Source of the DNA: Thomasclavelia cocleata
GTDB taxonomy: Bacteria > Bacillota_I > Bacilli_A > Erysipelotrichales > Coprobacillaceae
NCBI RefSeq assembly: GCF_900102365.1
Contig: NZ_FOIN01000023.1
Location: 1-40,481 of the forward strand
Length of the DNA stretch: 40,481 nt
Direction of reading: 5' to 3'
The translations under genes and the position numbers were made by a program. The number at the start of each line of letters is the position of its first letter. Positions within the stretch are counted from its first letter, which is position 1. The notes beneath the pieces are model-generated. The model was given only the letters and a program-made list of their open reading frames with translations. It was not told the DNA's origin and did no database searches. Below, one piece after another: positions 34,832-40,481 of the stretch.

Positions 34832-34933
34832 ATGGAAAAATTATCTAATAAAGAAAAAGCTATTATTATTATCATTTTAGGGGCAATTACTATCTTTTCA
34901 ATTATTATGAAGCATTACTCAATGATGTTATGA
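34832..34933 (+). CDS. 33-residue membrane protein, unknown
   Basis: A small ORF sits between the vanZ-like and peptidase genes. It has a strong ribosome site (AAAGGAG, 8 nt upstream) and an ATGA overlap (34930-34933) with the peptidase start. The peptide has a charged N-terminal part (MEKLSNKEKA) followed by one membrane segment (residues 11-27) and a short KHYSMML tail. The good start signal and the coupled spacing on both sides support a real gene. It could be a sensor, a subunit for VanZ or the peptidase, or only a coupling device. Confidence 0.65.
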   Translation: MEKLSNKEKAIIIIILGAITIFSIIMKHYSMML

Positions 34934-35619
34934 AATTAAAAAAAATTTCTCTTTTTATCATTATTTTAATATTAGGTTATCTAAGTATTCAAATAACTCC
35001 TAATATATCAAATGATGATACTGATTGCCCTGAATACATCAATGAATTTGTGAAGAAAAATCCCCAAGCAAAAGAATTAAAAATTAACTATCAAAATAAT
35101 GAAAATAACGATCCCATATCATTAGAAATAGATGATGAACTTCCATTATTTATTCAGTGGGATAAACGTTGGGCATATACCCATTATGGTGATGAAATAG
35201 TTGGTACCGCAGGGTGTGGTCCAACAAGTCTAGCAATGGTAGCTATTGGACTTACTAATAACACTAAATATAATCCACGATACGTTGCCAAATATGCTAT
35301 TGAAAACGGTTATTTAGATGGAAGTAAAACAACTTGGTCTTTTATGGAAAAAGGATGTGAAGCATTTGGTTTAAAAGCCACATCAGTTCCTTTAGATAAA
35401 GCTACAATGACAAATCGGTTAAAGCAAGGTAAACCGATTATTTGTAGTGTAAGACCTGGTGACTTTACAACAACTGGACATTTTATTGTAATAACTAAGG
35501 TAGTTGATAATAAGTTTTGTATAAATGATCCAAACAATGAAGAAAACAGTCAACAAAAATGGACATATGAAAGACTTGCACCCCAAATAAAAGCTATGTG
35601 GTCATACACTTTAAATTAA
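34930..35619 (+). CDS. Membrane-anchored C39-like cysteine peptidase
   Basis: This 229-residue protein has an uncleaved anchor or signal segment (residues 5-23) and an outer C39_2-like papain-fold domain. The catalytic Cys96 is in GTAGCGPTSLAM, His184 in TGHFIVI, and Asp/Asn199-200 in INDPN; an upstream IQWDKRW glutamine (Gln76) fits the oxyanion position. All catalytic residues are present. Its substrate is unknown; peptides or wall-linked proteins outside the membrane are likely. It has no ribosome site of its own apart from sequence inside the 33-codon ORF, so translation is probably coupled. Confidence 0.85.
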   Translation: MKLKKISLFIIILILGYLSIQITPNISNDDTDCPEYINEFVKKNPQAKELKINYQNNENNDPISLEIDDELPLFIQWDKRWAYTHYGDEIVGTAGCGPTSLAMVAIGLTNNTKYNPRYVAKYAIENGYLDGSKTTWSFMEKGCEAFGLKATSVPLDKATMTNRLKQGKPIICSVRPGDFTTTGHFIVITKVVDNKFCINDPNNEENSQQKWTYERLAPQIKAMWSYTLN

Positions 35620-35675
35620 AATAATTAAAAAATTATAATATCTATCTTATATTGATTTTAATAAAAAATTGTTAT

Positions 35676-35712
35676 AACTATCCTGGTAATTAATTACTTG
35701 GATAGTTTTTGT
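35676..35712 (+). terminator. Terminator of the vanZ-like operon
   Basis: AACTATCC (35676-35683) pairs with GGATAGTT (35700-35707), an inner GTAATTAATTAC palindrome extends the stem, and a T run follows. Confidence 0.75.
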
Positions 35713-35831
35713 TTTGAATAAAAAAAATTAAAATTATTTTATATAATTTCTTCTCATCTTCCCTCATAACAGATAATTTTTTATTTCGTACATTTCATGT
35801 ATTCAACCGTTCAAAGTCAAAAACATTAAAA

Positions 35832-35861
35832 TAAAAGTCAAACCATTAAATAGTTTGACTT
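35832..35861 (-). terminator. Terminator of the DUF218 gene
   Basis: AAGTCAAAC (35835-35843) pairs with GTTTGACTT (35853-35861) across 9 nt, followed by TTTATTTT on the minus strand, 9 nt after the stop. Confidence 0.75.
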
Positions 35862-35869
35862 CTTTACAA

Positions 35870-37090
35870 TTAATTTTCTTTTCTTCTAGTAATTACCATT
35901 CCAGCTACAGCTAATCCAGCCACCATTGTCATGATTCCTAATGAACTATTATCACCTGTCTTAACCGAATTTACTGGTTTATCTGGTGTTGGTTGAGGAT
36001 CAACAGGAACTGTAACAGGAGCAGTTTTAACTTCAACCTCAAATTCAGCAGTCATTGTCACATCTTCAGAACTACTAGTAGAATGATGTAATGTTTCAGT
36101 ATATACAACTACAACATTTTGTTTACCTACTCTATTTGCATCATAACCAATAATTTTAGCCATATCAGTAACATCTCGAGTATATCCTGTATCATAACTT
36201 GATGTAACTTTAATATTTAACTCATCTCCTACTGTATAAATATCTTTTCCACCGATTCCAATTCCTGTTAATTTAGACTTAGGTAACTTATCACCATATG
36301 GAATACTTACTCCAGCAATTTGTGATAAACTGCTAGCCTTTTGAGTTAATGTTTCACTTGTTTTATCTTCACGATACCAACCAGCATTACCATTTAATTT
36401 AATTGGTGTCTTTCCTAATTCATGTGCACGAATTAATGATTCTGCATAATATAAAATTGTTCCACGTTTTAAATGATATTGACTAGTAATCATTGAAATA
36501 CTTTTAATAGTTGGATGATTATATAAAATATCAAAACTAAATTCTGCATTTTGTGCTGTATTAGCAGATTGATTTTCAACTAAAATTCGACTTTCAGCAA
36601 CACCATGTTCTACTAACCAGTCATGCATACGATCACCTTCAGTCCATCCATTTTTCTTAACCCCACCAGTTACCAAAATATATGAATTTGGATATTTTTG
36701 AGCACTAGCTAAGGCTGTTTCTAACCGCCCTACTAACTCTGGTTGCATTGTTCCATCACTCTTTAATGCAAAACCTAAAACAACGAAAGCATGTGTATTA
36801 TCATTTGGTAAACCATCTGGTGCCACTCCAATACTTTCTACCATATCATTTTCAATCCAATCCCAATAATTAATTATAGATTGCCATTGATCATAATCGT
36901 CTTTAGAAACTTCTTTTAAAGTATCTAAAGTTCGTAAAACATCTGTTCTTGCACCATCTCGATAATAGCCAATTAAGCTACCAATCAATGTGTCTACTGT
37001 TTCTCCTTGGCCATGAACTGGAACAAACACACTAAAACACATCGAAAGTGTTAAAGCTAACCCAAGTATCGCTTTCCCTAATTTTTTCAT
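35870..37090 (-). CDS. Secreted, sortase-anchored DUF218 (YdcF-like) protein with Ig-like domain
   Basis: This 406-residue protein has a signal peptide (about residues 1-27), a DUF218/YdcF domain at about 95-250 (AFVVLGFALKSDG, LVTGG, ENQSANTAQNA, SQYHLKRG), a bacterial Ig-like domain at about 280-360 (GKDIYTVGDEL) and a proline-rich linker. The C-terminal sorting signal is SVKTGD, a membrane helix and RRKEN. The sorting motif departs from LPXTG but matches variants common in low-GC gut Firmicutes. YdcF proteins are often membrane-bound and linked to vancomycin tolerance or envelope work (SanA, ElyC), and a cell-wall-sorted secreted form is unusual. The start follows AAAGGAGGT. Confidence 0.87.
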   Translation of the reverse strand: MKKLGKAILGLALTLSMCFSVFVPVHGQGETVDTLIGSLIGYYRDGARTDVLRTLDTLKEVSKDDYDQWQSIINYWDWIENDMVESIGVAPDGLPNDNTHAFVVLGFALKSDGTMQPELVGRLETALASAQKYPNSYILVTGGVKKNGWTEGDRMHDWLVEHGVAESRILVENQSANTAQNAEFSFDILYNHPTIKSISMITSQYHLKRGTILYYAESLIRAHELGKTPIKLNGNAGWYREDKTSETLTQKASSLSQIAGVSIPYGDKLPKSKLTGIGIGGKDIYTVGDELNIKVTSSYDTGYTRDVTDMAKIIGYDANRVGKQNVVVVYTETLHHSTSSSEDVTMTAEFEVEVKTAPVTVPVDPQPTPDKPVNSVKTGDNSSLGIMTMVAGLAVAGMVITRRKEN

Positions 37091-37273
37091 AACTTACTTT
37101 AACCTCCTTTAGTCATGATCTCTATAACTTATATTATAATACTTTCACTTATAGAAAAGAGTTTTTTGCATAAATTGAAAATATCAAAAATCTAATGTTT
37201 TTTCACTTTTAAATATGTTAAAATATAAGCTTAATATTAATAACAAAAATTTCACTTATTATATTTCTATATA

Positions 37274-37316
37274 AAAAACAGATCATCCTCTATTTCTAGA
37301 TTTCTATCTGTTTTTA
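37274..37316 (-). terminator. Terminator of the PPP phosphatase-rpiR operon
   Basis: AAAAACAGAT (37274-37283) pairs with ATCTGTTTTT (37306-37315) and ends in TTTTTT on the minus strand. A second small hairpin at 37328-37342 has its T run on the plus strand only. Confidence 0.6.
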
Positions 37317-37371
37317 TAGATAACATCAGCTCACAATGAGCTCTTTTTTTATTAAGATCCAATATAATTAT

Positions 37372-38202
37372 TTACTCTTTATGATTATTAATATTTTTAG
37401 TTCCATATTTTAGATAATACATTGCTTCTAATACTTCAAATATATATGTAATAGAAAATTTTCCTATCAATGAATGATGATCTGTTCCTACCTGCAAAAT
37501 CATATCCACCATATCACTATATACAAACTTATCTAATTGAGTAATGACAATTTTATATGCTTGAGATTTAGAAATGGCTCTTATTACATCAGGATGGCTA
37601 ATCATAAAACCACCAGCAATACTTGAAACAATTATTAAATCATTTTTAGTTAATTGTTCAATTACTAAAAGCTGTTGTTGCAATGGATACATAGCACTAC
37701 ATTCCTTACCTAAATATGAGAGCTCGATTTGTAATTGCATTGAAACTGATTGAGTAAAAAAATTTCCTGCAAAACAAACTCTATTAGATTCATAAATTTT
37801 ATCAACAATAAATTCCAGATCTTCATAATCAATGCTATCATATGTAGAACGTAAATTATTTATAATATTTTCAAAATGATCTTTAAATACCTCTTTACCC
37901 TGATGTAAATATTCTCGCTGTGGCAATTGATGATCAAATTGAAGTCTTAATGCATCACGATTAAAATAATTAAGATTCATCGTGACATCCATCTTAAAAT
38001 CTGCAAAAGATTCATAATTGAGTTTCCTACATAGCCTTGAAATTGTTGCAGTTGAAACAAAACAATAATCAGCAATATCAGTAATTGTACTATCAGGTAT
38101 TAAATAAATATTTTTTAATATTATTTTTGCTGCATTTGCATATACATCATCTATACTATTTGTATTTATGAAATTTATCAAATTATAAAATGCCCCTCTC
38201 AT
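37372..38202 (-). CDS. MurR/RpiR family transcriptional regulator
   Basis: This 276-residue protein has an N-terminal HTH_6 domain (about residues 1-75: STITDIADYCFVSTATISRLCRKL) and a C-terminal SIS sugar-phosphate-binding domain (about 110-255). RpiR proteins sense phosphosugars and often control amino-sugar uptake and use. No sugar operon is adjacent. Its start lies 3 nt after the phosphatase stop, with AAGGAG inside the phosphatase coding region, so the two are coupled. The target genes cannot be deduced from the window. Confidence 0.9.
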   Translation of the reverse strand: MRGAFYNLINFINTNSIDDVYANAAKIILKNIYLIPDSTITDIADYCFVSTATISRLCRKLNYESFADFKMDVTMNLNYFNRDALRLQFDHQLPQREYLHQGKEVFKDHFENIINNLRSTYDSIDYEDLEFIVDKIYESNRVCFAGNFFTQSVSMQLQIELSYLGKECSAMYPLQQQLLVIEQLTKNDLIIVSSIAGGFMISHPDVIRAISKSQAYKIVITQLDKFVYSDMVDMILQVGTDHHSLIGKFSITYIFEVLEAMYYLKYGTKNINNHKE

Positions 38203-38205
38203 TCA

Positions 38206-38952
38206 CTAACTCTCCTTATGAATAATTGTAATCTGTTCATCATTTAAACATAAACAATTTAATTGTCCCGCCTTTCCACAAGCCAATCCTCCATCTATAC
38301 CAATCTTATTATGATGAGTCTCATCAAGCCAAATATTAAAACTATGATCACTATTTAATAAAGCAGTAGGCGTATGACCAAAAATATAGATTTTAGTTAA
38401 ATCTCCTCGCTGTAAATAAAAATCTTCTCTAATCCAAAGTAAAGTATTTACATCTTGTTTTTCTAAAGAAATATTAACATCTACCCCTGCATGAACTAAA
38501 ATATAAGTTTGATGATTTACCTCTATTTGGAGATATTCAGGTAAATTATTTAAATACTCATATAAATTTTTTAAAAATGCACTCCTAACAACTCGATAAT
38601 CTTCATATTTTATTTTATCTTTTTGAAGATAATGACGAATATTTTCCATTGTTGTAGCACCACCATTAGCTAACCATAATTTAAATGCTTTTGATGGATA
38701 ATCGAAATCATCATAATATATGCCATAATATAAAGCCTCTTGCATCATATATTCATGATTACCTTTAAGTAAAATAATATTATCATGATTTCGAATATAG
38801 AATAATATTTTTAAACTATCTGGTCCACGATCACAAATATCCCCCAATATATATAATAAATCATATTCATTAAAAGATATCTTATCTAATAATTTTATAA
38901 ATAAATCATAATAACCATGAAGGTCACTTATGACATAAACACGTCGCATCAT
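38206..38952 (-). CDS. PPP-family metallophosphatase (PrpE/ApaH-like)
   Basis: This 248-residue soluble enzyme has a complete metal centre: SDLHG (residues 9-13), GDICDRGPDS (37-46), GNHE (64-67), VHAGVD and FGHTPT. It belongs to the PPP branch, which includes protein Ser/Thr phosphatases and symmetrical Ap4A hydrolases. The sequence alone does not decide between protein and dinucleotide substrates. It starts at ATGATG behind AGGTGA and is the first gene of a two-gene operon with the RpiR regulator. Confidence 0.87.
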   Translation of the reverse strand: MMRRVYVISDLHGYYDLFIKLLDKISFNEYDLLYILGDICDRGPDSLKILFYIRNHDNIILLKGNHEYMMQEALYYGIYYDDFDYPSKAFKLWLANGGATTMENIRHYLQKDKIKYEDYRVVRSAFLKNLYEYLNNLPEYLQIEVNHQTYILVHAGVDVNISLEKQDVNTLLWIREDFYLQRGDLTKIYIFGHTPTALLNSDHSFNIWLDETHHNKIGIDGGLACGKAGQLNCLCLNDEQITIIHKES

Positions 38953-39089
38953 TTCATCACCTACAAATATAATAACATAATTTCTTTATTTATAAACTAA
39001 ACATTTATAAAATAACATAAACAACAAGAATCAATTTAATATGAGTCATTAATTATTTTAGATGCCATTGTTTATAAAAACTAAAAGAA

Positions 39090-39117
39090 TAAAAAAAGTT
39101 GAAACAAATTCAACTTT
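39090..39117 (-). terminator. Terminator of the ornithine carbamoyltransferase gene
   Basis: AAAGTTGAA (39095-39103) pairs with TTCAACTTT (39109-39117) and continues into T7 on the minus strand. Confidence 0.75.
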
Positions 39118-39147
39118 CTTTAAAAAGTTATTTCGTTACAGTCCCAA

Positions 39148-40137
39148 TTATTTTTTTCCTAATGTTGCTACCATAACAGCTTTAATTGTATGCATTCTAT
39201 TTTCTGCTTCATCAAAAACAACAGAATTTGGACTTCTAAACACTTCATCTTCAACTTCACGAACATCTATACCTTGCTCATATTTTTCTCTAGCAAGTGT
39301 TGTTTCAAAATCATGAAAAGATGGTAAACAATGCATAAACAGAGTTTTATTATTACCAGTTTTTGCCATCATTTCTTGAGTTACCTTGTAAGGTGATAAT
39401 AATTTAACCCGTTTAGGATATAATTCTTCAGCTTCACCCATTGAAACCCAAATATCAGTATAAATAACATCAGCATCTTTAACAGCTTCTTCAACATTAT
39501 CAGTAATTGTCAAACTTCCACCTGATTTAGTCGCTTCCTTTTGACAATAAGCTACTACTTCAGGATCCATTTCCAAATCACTTGGTCCTAAAGCCACAAA
39601 ATGCATTCCCATTTTTGCAGCTCCATACATTAAACCATAACAAACATTATTACGAATATCACCTGTAAATACGAATTTGACTTCATTTAAAGGCTTATCT
39701 AAATGCTCTTCGATTGTTAAAAAATCTGCTAATGTTTGCGTAGGATGATCAACATCAGTTAAACCATTCCATACAGGTACACCTGAATAATCACGCAATG
39801 CTTCTACTGTACTTTGATCAAAACCTCTAAATTCAATTCCATCATACATTCTGCCTAGTACTTTTGCAGTATCTTCAATTGACTCCTTTTTACCCATCTG
39901 TGAATTAGATAAGAAAGTTACATGCCCACCTTCATCTAATACTGCAACTTCAAAAGCACATCTTGTTCTTGTTGAAGTTTTTTCAAATAATAGAACAATA
40001 TTTTTACCAGCTAAACTATTGCCTAATCTTCCGCTTTTTTTATCTGCTTTCAATTTATGAGCTAAATCTAATAAATATCTAATTTCCTCTTTTGAATAAT
40101 CCTTAAGTGTTAAAAAACTTCTTCCATGTAAATCCAT
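39148..40137 (-). CDS. argF: Ornithine carbamoyltransferase
   Basis: This 329-residue enzyme makes citrulline from ornithine and carbamoyl phosphate. It has the carbamoyl-phosphate loop STRTR (residues 55-59), the HPTQTLADF segment and the HCLPS motif; Ser follows in place of the more usual Ala. It is of the longer type shared by anabolic ArgF/ArgI and catabolic ArcB. With argCJB and argGH close by and no arcA or arcC in the window, an anabolic role is favoured but not proven. It stands alone, behind AAGGGGG. Confidence 0.92.
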   Translation of the reverse strand: MDLHGRSFLTLKDYSKEEIRYLLDLAHKLKADKKSGRLGNSLAGKNIVLLFEKTSTRTRCAFEVAVLDEGGHVTFLSNSQMGKKESIEDTAKVLGRMYDGIEFRGFDQSTVEALRDYSGVPVWNGLTDVDHPTQTLADFLTIEEHLDKPLNEVKFVFTGDIRNNVCYGLMYGAAKMGMHFVALGPSDLEMDPEVVAYCQKEATKSGGSLTITDNVEEAVKDADVIYTDIWVSMGEAEELYPKRVKLLSPYKVTQEMMAKTGNNKTLFMHCLPSFHDFETTLAREKYEQGIDVREVEDEVFRSPNSVVFDEAENRMHTIKAVMVATLGKK

Positions 40138-40298
40138 TATTATTCCCCCTTTATTTCATTGGTAGTGTCAAAAAACAGTTAGTTTTTTATATGTCTTTTT
40201 CACTGTAAAACCTCATTCTACCTTGGTTTTTTATATATCCTGATCAATTTCCCCTGAAATTAATCTATAAACTTAACCCTTTTTCTCTATACAAAAAA
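40138..40298. other. Leader region of the argF gene
   Basis: About 160 bases without a gene. On the minus strand there are weak A/T hairpins, including AAACC/GGTTT (about 40213-40235) and an ACAGT/ACTGT pair followed by T6 (about 40172-40206). These could attenuate argF but are too weak to call. I do not see a T-box sequence. Confidence 0.3.
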
Positions 40299-40354
40299 GG
40301 TAACTACATCCTATAATGAAGTCACCACAACAATCACAAAGGAGTGTAATTACC
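40299..40354. repeat. Inverted repeat at the right edge, terminator or toxin-type leader
   Basis: GGTAACTACA (40299-40308) and TGTAATTACC (40345-40354) pair over 10 bp, with a further 3 bp inside. On the minus strand the only imperfect pair is a G-U wobble and six T residues follow; on the plus strand it would be a C-A mismatch. A minus-strand terminator is therefore slightly favoured. On the plus strand the repeat ends directly at an ATG behind AAAGGAG. Confidence 0.45.
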
Positions 40355-40481
40355 ATGGTTATGATTATATCATTTATTGTTTCTTTATTAAATATCTTTA
40401 GAAAACTTTTATATAAATTTGAATGCTTTCTTCTTAGTTTCCTTCCTAACGACCCTATTTCCAATCCAGTTAGCGATGCCT
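40355..40481 (+). CDS. Short hydrophobic ORF, partial at window end
   Basis: A plus-strand ORF begins with ATG behind AAAGGAG (11 nt upstream) and is open to the window edge (42 codons visible). Its N terminus is hydrophobic (MVMIISFIVSLLNIF), followed by a Lys/Arg-flanked aromatic stretch and a FLLSFLPND segment. This resembles small membrane peptides of type I toxin systems in general character, but I do not recognise a family. The opposite strand also carries an open frame, starting with TTG, which has a poorer start. Confidence 0.35.
   Translation, partial: MVMIISFIVSLLNIFRKLLYKFECFLLSFLPNDPISNPVSDA

Noticed and set aside
32140-35619. Vancomycin resistance cluster
   Set aside because: VanR-, VanS- and VanZ-like proteins are present but there is no ligase, dehydrogenase or dipeptidase (vanA/B/G, vanH, vanX) in the window.
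37328-37349. Small hairpin with a T7 tract on the plus strand, possible end of a small RNA
   Set aside because: The stem is only 5 bp and no convincing plus-strand promoter or conserved structure was seen upstream.
40172-40235. Possible attenuator hairpins in the argF leader
   Set aside because: The stems are short and A/T-rich; no T-box sequence or leader peptide supports a specific mechanism.
40273-40464. 63-codon minus-strand frame at the right edge
   Set aside because: It starts with TTG without a good ribosome site and runs through the hairpin; the opposite strand has the better start.
1-40481. CRISPR arrays, insertion sequences, prophage, tRNA or rRNA genes
   Set aside because: No regularly spaced repeats, transposase or phage frames, or tRNA/rRNA-like sequences were found on reading both strands.

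Overview
The window looks like a chromosomal segment of a very AT-rich, Gram-positive-type Firmicute. Codon use is strongly A/T-ending, Shine-Dalgarno sequences are GGAGG-like, and there is RNase J, DegV, a T-box leader and an LPXTG-type sorted protein. From general similarity I would place it near the gut Erysipelotrichia (a Thomasclavelia/Clostridium ramosum-like relative), but this is an impression and was not searched. I see no phage, transposase, CRISPR, rRNA or tRNA genes.

Layout from left to right. A DUF1846 gene lies behind a 16-codon leader ORF, followed by a membrane-anchored MutS-like ATPase (0.3-4 kb). Envelope and shape genes come next: a bactofilin and an L,D-transpeptidase (4.3-6.6 kb). 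Then come a coupled HAD phosphatase/aminotransferase pair, a small PII-like protein, a one-pass membrane protein and thioredoxin (6.8-10 kb). A YtrA-type operon (GntR regulator, ABC ATPase, two permeases with large soluble domains) occupies 10-14.7 kb. On the plus strand follow DegV and an RNase J gene coupled to a YkuE-like phosphoesterase that has lost most of its active site (14.9-18.4 kb). An AdhR/NmlR-type aldehyde-stress operon (MerR, CMD-cupin fusion, flavodoxin, iron alcohol dehydrogenase) spans 18.7-21.7 kb.

Arginine biosynthesis is split into three transcription units: argC-argJ-argB behind a T-box leader (22-25.5 kb), argG-argH behind a promoter with a strong inverted repeat (29.3-32 kb), and an ornithine carbamoyltransferase (39.1-40.1 kb). 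argD and carAB are not in the window. Between them lie an ABC-2 exporter and an AI-2E/PerM family protein.

The most interesting block is 32.0-35.6 kb. It holds a VanR/VanS-like two-component system, a VanZ-like membrane protein, a 33-codon membrane ORF and a C39-like cysteine peptidase joined to it by an ATGA overlap. Near-identical 11-bp tandem repeats lie upstream of both the regulator gene and vanZ, so I infer one autoregulated envelope-response regulon without any vanHAX resistance genes. The right end carries a cell-wall-sorted DUF218 (YdcF) protein, a PPP-type phosphatase coupled to an RpiR regulator, and a hairpin next to a short hydrophobic ORF that runs off the window.
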